DNA of 49,648 bases from DAOTTI01 sp034437795 (GTDB taxonomy: Bacteria > Chloroflexota > UBA11872 > UBA12225), in contig DAOTTI010000056.1 of NCBI GenBank assembly GCA_034437795.1, positions 1 through 49,648 of the forward strand, written 5' to 3'. Positions within the stretch are counted from its first letter, which is position 1. Every line of letters begins with the position of its first letter. Positions 15,864-23,709 of this stretch are shown piece by piece. The notes beneath the pieces are model-generated. The model saw only the letters and a program-made list of their open reading frames with translations, made no database searches and was not told the DNA's origin. The translations under genes were made by a program, and so were the position numbers.

Positions 15864-16754
15864 ATGAGCCCGCTCGACCTGCTCTGGCTGTTCTTCATCC
15901 TGTCCGCGCTCCAGCCACTGATCCGCCAGCGCTGGCTGGAGGGGCAGCGCCTGCGGTTGATCCAGAAGCTGGAGCGCCAGCGGGGCAGCCGCGTGATTAC
16001 CCTCATCCACCGCCAGGAGGCCATGGCCTTGCTCGGCTTCCCCATCGCGCGCTTCATCGACATCGAGGACTCGGAGGCCATCCTGCGAGCGATCCGGCTC
16101 ACGCCCACGGAGATGCCGATCGACCTGATCGTGCACACGCCGGGCGGGATCGTGCTGGCCGCCGAGCAGATCGCCCGCGCCCTGATCCGGCATCAGGGGC
16201 GCGTGACCGTCTTCGTTCCCCACTACGCCATGTCCGGCGGGACCCTCATTGCGCTGGCGGGGGACGAGATCCGTATGGACGAGCATGCCGTGCTCGGGCC
16301 GCTCGATCCGCAGCTGGGCCAGTTCCCTGCTGCCTCGATCCTGGCCGCCACGGAGCAGAAGCCGGCAGCCGAGATTGACGATGAGACCCTGATCCTGGCC
16401 GACCTCGCCCGCAAGGCCCTGCGCCAGGTCGGGGAGACGGTGAGCGAGATCCTGCAGGGCAACGGCATGCCGGCCAAGCAAGCGGCCGAGATTTCGCAGG
16501 CGCTAACCTGTGGCCAGTGGACCCACGATTACCCGATTACGCTTGATGAGGCGCGGCGCCTTGGGCTACCGGTGGAGGTGGTACTGCCGCCGGAGATCTA
16601 TGCCCTGATGGAGCTCTACCCGCAGCCGGGGCAGCGCCGGCCATCGGTCACCTACGTGCCTGTGCCGTACCGGCGGGCGCCGGCCGGCCCAGCCACACCG
16701 GCGCCGCGTCCTGTGTCGCCCCAGCAGCGCCAATCGAGCGGGTGGGGCGCGTAG
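15864..16754 (+). CDS. SDH-family Clp-fold membrane serine protease
   Basis: 296 residues. One N-terminal membrane anchor (LDLLWLFFILSALQPLI, 4-20) followed by a cytoplasmic ClpP/SppA-like fold. The nucleophile is Ser124 in HYAMSGGTLIALAGDEI, with the preceding IDLIVHTPGGIVLAAEQIAR strand-helix. The Asp and His of the Ser-Asp-His arrangement probably lie within MDEHAVLGPLDPQLGQ. This matches SDH proteases (DUF114; SppA-related). The C-terminal 30 residues are a basic Pro/Ala tail. The downstream DUF1614 gene starts 44 bp later and is probably in the same operon. Likely role is membrane-protein quality control. Confidence 0.88.
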   Translation: MSPLDLLWLFFILSALQPLIRQRWLEGQRLRLIQKLERQRGSRVITLIHRQEAMALLGFPIARFIDIEDSEAILRAIRLTPTEMPIDLIVHTPGGIVLAAEQIARALIRHQGRVTVFVPHYAMSGGTLIALAGDEIRMDEHAVLGPLDPQLGQFPAASILAATEQKPAAEIDDETLILADLARKALRQVGETVSEILQGNGMPAKQAAEISQALTCGQWTHDYPITLDEARRLGLPVEVVLPPEIYALMELYPQPGQRRPSVTYVPVPYRRAPAGPATPAPRPVSPQQRQSSGWGA

Positions 16755-16797
16755 ATTGTCCGTCGTCGCTGGTCGCCGCTTGAGAGGCCGAGGAGAG

Positions 16798-17508
16798 ATG
16801 CGCTCCTACCCGCAGCTGCTGATCCTTGCCTTGCTCCTGGTGGGGCTGGCGTGGGCCTTCTGGTTCACCCAGCTGGTGAGCGTCTCGCTGGCCAAGCTGG
16901 GTCTTTCGCCGGAGGCGGCCCTGCTCGTGCTGCTCCTGTCGCTGTTCGGGGGTTACGTCAACATTCCCATCAGCCGGCGGCGCGTGCGCCGGCCGTGGCC
17001 TGATCCCTGGCGCGTGCACTGGCCGTGGGAGCTGCGCGGCTCGCGGGCCGAGCCCTGGTGGGGGGATCTGCCGCCGCTGGCGCGCCTGCTCTTTTACGAG
17101 CCTCCGGTGGTGCGGGAGCAGGTGATTGCCGTCAACCTGGGCGGCGCCGTGGTCCCCCTCCTGATGGGCATCTACCTGCTCCCTCGCGCTCCGCTCCTGC
17201 CTGTAATTGGGGCCACGGCGGGGGTGGCGCTGGTGTGCTACGCCGTGGCGCGGCCGGCCTGGCCCTTCGGGATCGTCGTCCCGACCTTTGTGCCGCCGCT
17301 GGCCGCCGCCGCCCTGGCGTTGCTGCTGGCGCCGGAGCATGCCCCGCCGGTGGCGTACATCGCCGGCACGCTGGGCACGCTTATCGGCGCCGATCTGCTC
17401 CATCTCCCTGAGCTGCGCCGGTTCGACGCCCAGCTCCTGAGCATCGGGGGCGCGGGCGTGCATGACGCCATCTTCTTCGCCGGCCTCGTGGCCGTCCTGC
17501 TTGCCTGA
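16798..17508 (+). CDS. DUF1614 multi-spanning membrane protein
   Basis: 236 residues from ATG 16798, which follows GAGGAGAG directly; an in-frame TTG at 16756 is unlikely. About six hydrophobic segments: QLLILALLLVGLAWAFWF, AALLVLLLSLFGGYVNIPI, then LGGAVVPLLMGIYLL, PVIGATAGVALVCYAVA, VPTFVPPLAAAALALLL and the terminal AIFFAGLVAVLL. The conserved DUF1614 end (LLSIGGAGVHDAIFFAGLV) and the GTLGTLIGADLLHLPEL segment are present. The function of the family is unknown. Coupled with an SDH protease here, so it may be the protease's partner; that is inference. Confidence 0.85.
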   Translation: MRSYPQLLILALLLVGLAWAFWFTQLVSVSLAKLGLSPEAALLVLLLSLFGGYVNIPISRRRVRRPWPDPWRVHWPWELRGSRAEPWWGDLPPLARLLFYEPPVVREQVIAVNLGGAVVPLLMGIYLLPRAPLLPVIGATAGVALVCYAVARPAWPFGIVVPTFVPPLAAAALALLLAPEHAPPVAYIAGTLGTLIGADLLHLPELRRFDAQLLSIGGAGVHDAIFFAGLVAVLLA

Positions 17509-17610
17509 TCAACCGACGGTCCGGCCCGGCGCGGCCAGCTCCCAGCCCGATACAGGATTGTGGCCGATCCCGTGCGTGAGAGGCGCCCGCCTTCTCCAAG
17601 CCGACTTTCT

Positions 17611-17684
17611 TACACGAATGGAGCCCTCACCCTACCCCTCTCCCATAGGGTGCGGGGACTTCTCGTTCGCCGGGCGTAATGGAG
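17611..17684 (+). repeat. Dispersed MITE/REP-like repeat, copy G
   Basis: TACACGAATGGAGCCCTCAC, then CCCCTCTCCC ATA GGGTGCGGGG and TCGCCGGGCGTAATGG. Degenerate inverted ends. Lies in the convergent gap between the DUF1614 gene and hsp20-2. Confidence 0.6.
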
Positions 17685-17743
17685 GCTGGCCAGCAACCGA
17701 ATGGACGCCACAGATCAGGACGCGATCAAGAGATCAATAACAA

Positions 17744-17770
17744 GCGTGGCCCCCGGGCTGGGGGCCACGC
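17744..17770 (-). terminator. Rho-independent terminator of hsp20-2
   Basis: An 11-bp perfect stem (GCGTGGCCCCC at 17744-17754, GGGGGCCACGC at 17760-17770) with a 5-nt loop. On the minus strand it is followed by the T-rich TTGTTATTG. It lies 38 bp past the stop of the Hsp20 gene. Confidence 0.85.
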
Positions 17771-17807
17771 ACGCCGCATACGCTGGCGAGGCGGCGGAGG
17801 CTCCGGA

Positions 17808-18302
17808 TCAGGCGGCCTGCTTGGCGTGCTCGGCCCGGCCACCGGTGTGGACCTTGATCGCCTTGGCCTTGGCCGACTCCGCCTTCGGCAGGGTGATGGT
17901 CAGGATGCCGTCCTGATAGCTGGCCTCAGCCTGACCCGGCTCGACCGCGTAGTCCAGCGTCACCTGGCGCCGGAACTGGCCCTGGCCGATCTCCTGGAAG
18001 ACCGGCCGCGCGCCCTCCGGAGCCGGGCTCTTCCACTCGCCGCTGATGATCAGGATGTTGTCCTGCACCGAGACGTTCACCGCGTTCGGGTCGACGCCGG
18101 GCAGCAGGCAATGGACGATGTAGCGCTCATTGTCCTCGTAGACGTCCATCGGGCAGCCTGCCGCCGGGCCACCCCGCCAGTCGAACCAGAAGGACGGCGT
18201 GAACGCGGTCTCGAGCAGGCGGTCCATCAGCGTGCGCAGGGGCACGAACCCGCGGCCGAGCTCCGTGCCTGCCAATGGACGACGCATCAGCTCAAGTGCC
18301 AT
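17808..18302 (-). CDS. Small heat shock protein (Hsp20), paralogue 2
   Basis: 164 residues. Alpha-crystallin domain at about 48-150: CPMDVYEDNERYIVHCLLPG, VSVQDNILIISGEWKSP, FRRQVTLDYAVEPGQAEASY, DGILTITLPKAESAKAKAIK. The N-terminal arm MALELMRRPLAGTELGRGFV parallels that of the paralogue at 13998-14480, and the core is also similar, so they derive from a duplication. The ribosome site is AAAGGAGGTGA (18309-18319, minus), an exact match to the 16S anti-Shine-Dalgarno core, predicting very strong translation. A classic terminator follows. A phased direct repeat lies 73-105 bp upstream of the start. Confidence 0.94.
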   Translation of the reverse strand: MALELMRRPLAGTELGRGFVPLRTLMDRLLETAFTPSFWFDWRGGPAAGCPMDVYEDNERYIVHCLLPGVDPNAVNVSVQDNILIISGEWKSPAPEGARPVFQEIGQGQFRRQVTLDYAVEPGQAEASYQDGILTITLPKAESAKAKAIKVHTGGRAEHAKQAA

Positions 18303-18652
18303 CGCTCATCACCTCCTTTCCATCTGAGTTACCGCATCGAGGCGGATTTCCGGCATGGATCGTGCCCCACCGTCGCAAGACGAGCGTAAGAGACGTGCCA
18401 GAAAGGTGGAAAACTTCCGCCGCAGGCCCATCAGAATGGGGGGCACCGGCGGCGGGACTGGTGGAGCGAGTAGGGAGTAGCGGGTCCGCCTCGCCCAGGG
18501 TCCTCGCCGGCGGTGGGGCGACCGGAGGGAGAAGGAACAGGTCGCCGGCGGCAGGTAGCCGGGGCTGGCCTGACCTGCTTTACGGCCGGTGAGAATTCCC
18601 GCTCCCGCAGGGAGCAGGTTAGGGTGAGGGCCCCGCTTGCGACTATTCCGGG
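18303..18652. other. 350-bp gap upstream of hsp20-2
   Basis: Holds the hsp20-2 ribosome site, phased repeat site 4 (18375-18407) and a minus-oriented copy of the dispersed repeat (about 18590-18655). No gene seen. Confidence 0.6.
18375..18407 (+). promoter_or_regulatory. 11-bp-phased direct repeats, site 4 (hsp20-2 promoter)
   Basis: GCAAGACGAGC (18375-18385), GTAAGAGACGT (18386-18396) and GCCAGAAAGGT (18397-18407). More diverged than sites 1-3 but same strand, same 11-bp phase and same AAGA core. Lies 73-105 bp upstream of ATG 18302. Confidence 0.5.
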
Positions 18653-18655
18653 CTA
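18590..18655 (-). repeat. Dispersed MITE/REP-like repeat, copy H
   Basis: Read on the minus strand: GAATAGTCGCAAGCGGGGCC then CTCACC, hairpin GCTCCCTGCGGGAGC and GGGAATTCTCACC. It abuts the stop of nnr. Confidence 0.55.
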
Positions 18656-20269
18656 GCGCAGGGCGTGGAGGCGTTTAAGGGTTTGGGGCAGTAACTCCAC
18701 TAGGGAGGAGACGGGCAGGCCGGCGGCCCCGTGCTGCCGGCGCCACAGTTCGGCCGCCAGACCGTGCACGAAGGAGCCGGCCACCGCCGCGTCCAGGGGC
18801 GAGCAGCCCTGCGCGAGCAAGGCGGCGATGGTGCCGGTCAGGACGTCGCCGGCCCCGGCAGTGGCCAGCGCCGCGTTCGGGAACCCGCTGAGGGAGGCGC
18901 GGCCGTCCGGCGCCGCCACCTCGCTCGGCGCACCCTTCAGCAACAGGATCTGTCACCAGCGCCGTGCATATGCGCGCGCGATGCCGATCCGATCGGCTTG
19001 GATCTCCGGCGTAGCGCGACCGGTGAGCCGGCTCATCTCCCCAGGGTGCGGCGTGAGGACCCAGCGCGCCTGCTCCGGACGGGGCCATTGCTCCTCGCCG
19101 GCCAGGGCATTCAGGCCGTCGGCATCGATCACTACCGGCGGCGCCTCGCGCCCCCCATGCGCGCGGGCGAGGTGCTCCAGGAGCAGCAGGACCAGGCGCC
19201 GGGTTAAGGGGTGGGCGCCCAGTCCTGGGCCGATCGCCAGCGCGTCGTACTGGGCGGCGGCGTCGAGCAGCGCGCCCAGGTGGCCGGGGGTGAGGCAGGC
19301 CGGGGCTGCCGGATCCTCGGGCAGGGGCAGGAAGGTCGTCTCGGCGCTGCGGCTGGCTAGGGCGGCTTGCGCGTGCACCGGCACGGCCAGTGACACCAGC
19401 CCCGCGCCGGCCCGCACGGCGGCCGCCCCTGCCAGGTAGGCCGCGCCGATGTAACGCTCGCTGGCGCCCACAACCAGCACCTTGCCGAACGTACCCTTGT
19501 GCGAATCGTCCGGCCGTGCCGGGAGCATCTGGGCGACGTCTGCCGCCTCCGTCCGCCACAAGGTGGCAGGGGCGTCGGCCTCGTGCAAGCCAATGTCCAG
19601 CGGTTGCACGCGGCCGGCGCAGGCGGCGCCCGGATAGAGGAACAGGCCGGGTTTGGCCGGGCCGGTCGCCAGCGTCAGATGGGCACGGAAGGCGCGGTCA
19701 TCCGCCTGTCCCGTGTCCGACTGGACGCCGGTCGGCACGTCAACGGCGATCCGGCGCTGGCCGCGGGGATAGACCTCGGCACAGACGGCCAGGATCTCGG
19801 CCAGGGCACCCTGGAGAGGCAGCCGGCCGCCGATCCCCAGGATGCCGTCCAGCACCACAGCGGCCTCGGCCAGCCACTCCCGCAAAGTCTGCAGTCGCTG
19901 GGCCTCCGGCGCCTCCTGGTCGGCTGCGGGCGCTCCCGCCTCCGGCGCCGGCGGATGAATGGCCACCGGGACGCCGCGCTCGCGCGCCCAGGCCAGGAGC
20001 GGGTCGTCGCCACGATCGGCGGCGAGGTAGAGCTTCGGCTGGAGGCCAAACTCGTCCGCCAGGACACGGGCGGCGATCAGGGCATCTCCGCCGTTGTTGC
20101 CTTTGCCCACCAGGACCAGCAGCCGCTCGCCGCCCCGCGCGGCGAGCCACTCGCCGGCGGCGCGGCCGACGGCCGTGCCGGCCCGCTGCATCAGCTGCGC
20201 CTCCGTGATGCCCCGCGCGAAGACGCCCCGCTCCAGCGCGCGCATCTCCGCAGTGGTCACCAGCCGCAT
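18653..20269 (-). pseudogene. nnr: Bifunctional NAD(P)H-hydrate epimerase/dehydratase, interrupted by TGA
   Basis: Repairs damaged NAD(P)HX. The epimerase (YjeF_N) domain is at about 1-215: VGKGNNGGDALIAARVL, LDGILGIGGRLPLQG, VDVPTGVQSDTGQ. The ADP-dependent dehydratase (YjeF_C) domain follows: DSHKGTFGKVLVVGASERYI, LAIGPGLGAHPLTRR, VIDADGLNALAG, WVLTPHPGEMSRLTG. Reading stops at TGA (18955-18953) after ARAYARRW. The same frame continues at once with QILLLKGAPSEVAAPDG and the GAGDVLTG nucleotide loop to 18653. A single base change, not a frameshift, breaks the gene. The truncated product would lack the GAGD active-site loop, so the dehydratase should be inactive unless TGA is read through (context UGA-C) or the base is a sequencing error. 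Confidence 0.88.
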
Positions 20270-20284
20270 GGCGTCACTCCGGCA

Positions 20285-20647
20285 CTACATGGCCACGACC
20301 ATGGCCACGGCGTACTCACGGGAGTGGGAGAGCGAGATGGCGAAGTGGCGCAGGCCGATGGCCGCCGCTCGCTGCTTGGCGCGGCCGTGCAGCACGACGT
20401 GTGGCTTGCCCAGCGCGTCCGGCAGGATCTCCATCTCCTGCCAGGCCAGGCCCATGATGCCGGTACCGAGCGCCTTGGTGATGGCCTCCTTACCGGCGAA
20501 GCGAGCGGCCAGCTCGGGGATCCGCCCGCGGCAGTATTGCAGCTCAGCGTCGGTGAAGACGCGGCGCAGGAACTTATCCTGCCAGCGCCGGACCGCCGCC
20601 CCAACGCGCTCTATCTCGATGATGTCCACGCCAACGCTGGGGACCAT
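20285..20647 (-). CDS. acpS: Holo-[acyl-carrier-protein] synthase
   Basis: 120 residues from ATG 20647. Transfers 4'-phosphopantetheine from CoA to apo-ACP. The N-terminal SVGVDIIEIERV carries the Mg-binding Asp8, and the second signature RFAGKEAITKALGTG holds the catalytic Glu/Lys. The closing segment ISLSHSREYAVAMVV is typical. The longer open frame to 20743 would overlap the FecR-like gene and is not needed. The gap to nnr is only 15 bp; the acpS-nnr pair is common in bacteria. Confidence 0.93.
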   Translation of the reverse strand: MVPSVGVDIIEIERVGAAVRRWQDKFLRRVFTDAELQYCRGRIPELAARFAGKEAITKALGTGIMGLAWQEMEILPDALGKPHVVLHGRAKQRAAAIGLRHFAISLSHSREYAVAMVVAM

Positions 20648-20658
20648 CGTCAGCCGCG

Positions 20659-21975
20659 TCACTCGGCCCAGATATGGACCTCGCCCACCGCCGAGGTGTA
20701 GTCCCAGCCGGAGGCTACCACTTCCACCCGCTGGATGCGCCATGGCCTGGGGACGAGCGAAAGCAGGTCGAACTCTACGCGGTGCCAGTCCGTGGATGGT
20801 AGCTGGCGCGCGTCACGCACAGGCAGGCCCTCCTGATTGTGGAGGTAGAACCCGTGATACCAGATGGTGATGCCGCCGGTGATGTCGCGGTAGATGACCC
20901 GTAGCATGAGCGGGTACTCCGTCCCCTGCCAGCCCCCGCCGGAGAGAGTGTGATCCAGCACGCGGATCGTGGCCGAGAGGGTCACCTTCTCGAAGTCCCA
21001 CAGGTCGGCGTCCACCACCTGCGCCAACACCGTCTCGCCGTGCCCGCGGCCGGAGCGCAGGAAGGTCACGGCGCCGGGGTTGGCGGTGAGCGAGATGGCG
21101 CCCGGCGGCTCTTGCTCCGAGAGGTCGCGCAGGGTCCAGCCGGCCGGGGCGTCTCCCGCCTTCTCGGTGAAGAGGGCATTCTCGACCAGATCACGGCGCG
21201 CCGGCTGGTTGCCCAGGGGCGGCCGGCCGGCGGGGATGATCAGGCGCTGGCCGGCCGCGGCAGCGGCCGAGCCGTGGGCGGTGTGGGCGATGGCCGTACC
21301 CAGGCGCACGCGGACCTGGCTCACGCCTCTGGCCACGTCGGCCGAGAAGCTGCCCTCCGTGAGGTGGATCTCGGCGTGCGGCGTGCGGAGTTGGAAGAAG
21401 GCGCCGGAGGCGTCGGCGGGTGGCGCCACGCCGATGCGCGCCAGGCCCTGCGCGAGCTCGAGGACGATGGCGGTCTGCTCCGGCCGGAAGCGCCCCTGCT
21501 CCGCGCGGCGCACGCGCGCCACCGTGCCCGGATAGAGCAGGACGGTGCTCTGGTCGAACAGCTGGAGGAAGGCGCGGGAGTTCGGCGCCGTGCTGACGAC
21601 GTCTCCGGGGCGGACCTGCTCGTCCGGCTTGGCCATCACCCAGTCCCCCACGCCCTGGCGCCGGAGGAAGACCGTGCCGTCGATGGTCGCCACTGTGGAC
21701 GGGCGGGGCTCGATGGCCGCGCCGACGTACCACCGCCAGGCCGCCGGACCGCCGACCGCCAGCGCCACCAGAATGCCGAAGGCGGCGAGGGTCAGGCGCC
21801 AGGCCAGGCGCACCGCGGCCTGCGCGTCTCCGGTGTAGGGACTGAAGGTCGGGACCAGGGGCGTAAAGCCGGCCGGCGCCCCTCGTTGGGCTGGAACGTC
21901 CACCTGCTCGCCTGTCCGGTCTAACGCACCGGATGGCGCGTCGGACGCGGTGGCGCCGCCGCGGGAGGCGGACAT
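20659..21975 (-). CDS. FecR-like membrane-anchored protein
   Basis: 438 residues. A cytoplasmic N-terminus of about 58 residues is followed by one membrane segment (LTLAAFGILVALAVGGPAAW, about 61-80). A FecR-type extracellular domain comes next: STVATIDGTVFLRRQGVGDW, DEQVRPGDVVSTAPNSRAFL, STVLLYPGTVARV, LAQGLARIGVAPPADASGAF and FQLRTPHAEI. The C-terminal half (about 275-438) looks like a carbohydrate-binding-type beta-sandwich (VTFLRSGRGHGETVLAQVVD; DWHRVEFDLLSLVPRPWRIQ). No TonB system or ECF sigma factor is adjacent, so this is not a classical iron-signalling FecR. It lies in an operon with the HEAT-like gene (4-bp gap) and acpS (11-bp gap). Confidence 0.75.
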   Translation of the reverse strand: MSASRGGATASDAPSGALDRTGEQVDVPAQRGAPAGFTPLVPTFSPYTGDAQAAVRLAWRLTLAAFGILVALAVGGPAAWRWYVGAAIEPRPSTVATIDGTVFLRRQGVGDWVMAKPDEQVRPGDVVSTAPNSRAFLQLFDQSTVLLYPGTVARVRRAEQGRFRPEQTAIVLELAQGLARIGVAPPADASGAFFQLRTPHAEIHLTEGSFSADVARGVSQVRVRLGTAIAHTAHGSAAAAAGQRLIIPAGRPPLGNQPARRDLVENALFTEKAGDAPAGWTLRDLSEQEPPGAISLTANPGAVTFLRSGRGHGETVLAQVVDADLWDFEKVTLSATIRVLDHTLSGGGWQGTEYPLMLRVIYRDITGGITIWYHGFYLHNQEGLPVRDARQLPSTDWHRVEFDLLSLVPRPWRIQRVEVVASGWDYTSAVGEVHIWAE

Positions 21976-21979
21976 GGCG

Positions 21980-23173
21980 TCACCGCGGGATAATCAGGCC
22001 GCTGCGCGTGACGGTGCCCCGCGCCGGAGCCCCACCTTCCCCTGCGGCTGGCGCGGCGCCGGTACCCAGGCGTTCCAGCGCCTGCTCCAGCGCCTGCTGG
22101 GCCATGTGGCGCACCAGGGGATGCGCCCTGGCTGTGGCCAGGTCCGGCGGTTCCAGGGCCAGCGCGGCTGCCAGGGCCAGGCGCGCCTCGCGTTCCGCGC
22201 CGGCGCGCAGCAGGACCAGCGCGTTGTCTTCCAGCCGGCGGCGGAAGCCGGCCGCGCCCCCTGGCCCCAGCACCAGCTCCACCAGCCGGCGCATGACCTG
22301 CTCCTGACGCTGGGCCACGACGGAGGGCGGCAGCACCAGCGGCCCCTGCTCCGCGGCACGCCACTCCCTGGTCAGCGGCAGCACCTGCTCAGGATCGGGG
22401 AACCAGCCGGCGAACTCCGGCCGCTCCAGCAGTTCGATGCTCTGTTCCACCAGGTCCGGCCGGTAGCGCACTGTGGACGGGTCCAGCTCAGCGTAGACCA
22501 GCGGCTCACCGGGCCCCTCCCCCTCCGCGCCCGGCGGCGTCAGGATCTGGCTGAACGGATAGTACTCCTGCGGCAGCCCCTTGTGGGCGGCGCGCGACGC
22601 GGCGACCGCCTCGCTCAACAGCCAGCGGGCGTAGCGGGGCGGGATCTCCACCAGTGGCACACCGTGGCGCCCCCGCTCCTCCTCAAGCAGTCGTTCGAAC
22701 TGGCGTGACGTCGACTCGATCGCCTGGAAGCGCACGAGGCCGTGCGTCTGCGACGCGACGGCGAGGGCGGCGTGGGCCCCGCCCAGGGGGAGGTCGACCA
22801 GCAGGAGCAGCAAGCGTGACCCCTCGGCATCCACGGGGCCCATCACCGCGCGCCGGATGCGCTCGGCGGGCCGGACGGCAGCCGCCAGCGCAGGAGGGGC
22901 GGCCTGGGTGGAGGGGTGAACGCCGCGCTCCCCGAGCCGGTGCAGCGCGCGGCGCGCGGCGCGTCGCACTTCTCGAGGCGCCTCGCCGGCTGCCCACCGC
23001 GCGGCCAGGTCGGCCGCCTCCTGGGTGTGGATCTCCCCCAGCGCCTCCAGCGCCGCCGCCTGCGCCTGCGGGCGGTTCTCCTGTTGGGCCAGGGCCGCCA
23101 GCCATGGCAGGATGCCCGCCCCTGCCTCGCGGGCGTAGCGCCGCAGAGCGGCCGCCGCCGTCTCCGCCGGCAC
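21980..23173 (-). CDS. HEAT-repeat-like protein of unknown function
   Basis: 397 residues from GTG 23173. Helical repeats at the start (LPWLAALAQQENRPQAQAAA, then LEALGEIHTQEAADLAARWA and EVRRAARRALHRLGERGV) look like HEAT repeats. A central alpha/beta region follows (LLLLVDLPLGGAHAALAVAS, then LVRFQAIESTSRQFERLLEE), then a further helical C-terminus. No catalytic motif is recognised. The helical pattern extends upstream in frame (DFGAQLATLAPETAAERLEA) with no ATG, GTG or TTG before the previous stop. The true start may therefore be a rare CTG upstream of 23173. Operon with the downstream FecR-like gene; function not known. Confidence 0.65.
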   Translation of the reverse strand: MPAETAAAALRRYAREAGAGILPWLAALAQQENRPQAQAAALEALGEIHTQEAADLAARWAAGEAPREVRRAARRALHRLGERGVHPSTQAAPPALAAAVRPAERIRRAVMGPVDAEGSRLLLLLVDLPLGGAHAALAVASQTHGLVRFQAIESTSRQFERLLEEERGRHGVPLVEIPPRYARWLLSEAVAASRAAHKGLPQEYYPFSQILTPPGAEGEGPGEPLVYAELDPSTVRYRPDLVEQSIELLERPEFAGWFPDPEQVLPLTREWRAAEQGPLVLPPSVVAQRQEQVMRRLVELVLGPGGAAGFRRRLEDNALVLLRAGAEREARLALAAALALEPPDLATARAHPLVRHMAQQALEQALERLGTGAAPAAGEGGAPARGTVTRSGLIIPR

Positions 23174-23337
23174 TGCCTCCAGGCGCTCAGCGGCGGTCTC
23201 CGGCGCCAGCGTGGCCAGCTGTGCCCCGAAGTCAGAGCGGTCAGCGCGGTCCCCGCTCGCTGGGGCGGTGGGCGCGGGACGCCGCGCTCCCAGACCTGGA
23301 CGCGCAGGGGCCCCGTGGCGGCGACTGCGGCTGGCCG

Positions 23338-23487
23338 TTAGCTTGCCTCCTCGCGCGGTTTACGGCGCTTGCCAATGACCTCGACGGCGCTGGCGATGGG
23401 CGCGGTCGATGGGGAGCGAACTCCCTTGGCCAAGGCTTCTTTCTTTGGCTTTTTCTTTTCCCTCTTTGGCGGCGCTCCTTGCGGCAT
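23338..23487 (-). CDS. Small lysine-rich basic protein
   Basis: 49 codons. ATG 23487 is preceded by a strong AAGGAGGAG ribosome site five bases upstream, and TAA is at 23338. The product is extremely basic: MPQGAPPKREKKKPKKEALA, then a neutral segment (TAPIASAVEVIGKRRKP) and REEAS at the end. No cysteine and no membrane segment. I cannot assign a named family with confidence; composition suggests a nucleic-acid- or ribosome-binding peptide. First gene of the minus-strand operon leading to the HEAT-like, FecR-like, acpS and nnr genes. The strong ribosome site and sensible codon choice argue that it is real. Confidence 0.72.
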   Translation of the reverse strand: MPQGAPPKREKKKPKKEALAKGVRSPSTAPIASAVEVIGKRRKPREEAS

Positions 23488-23597
23488 GGCTCCTCCTTGG
23501 GACGGGGTCGTCCTCGATTATAGAGGTCGAGGGGTGGCGTAGAATCTCGTGGGCGCCAGCGACGGCGCCGGCGAGGCGCGGCCCGGATCTTGCCCTG

Positions 23598-23681
23598 GCC
23601 GGGATGGCGAAATCGGCAAACGCAGTGGACTTAAAATCCACGAACCGAAAGGTTTTGCGGGTTCGAGTCCCGCTCCCGGCA
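23598..23681 (+). tRNA. tRNA-Leu (anticodon TAA)
   Basis: 84 nt. Acceptor stem GCCGGGA / TCCCGGC with discriminator A. Anticodon stem-loop GTGGACTTAAAATCCAC has TAA at the anticodon position. Long class II variable arm (GAACCGAAAGGTTTT) and T-loop GGTTCGAGTCC. No CCA is encoded (A followed by CCCC). It is the only plus-strand tRNA of the array. Confidence 0.95.
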
Positions 23682-23709
23682 CCCCGCACCACGTGACGAG
23701 TGGCGAGTG

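Noticed and set aside
18953..18955. The TGA in nnr as a selenocysteine codon
   Set aside because: The position is not a redox residue in this family and no hairpin typical of a bacterial SECIS follows within the next bases.
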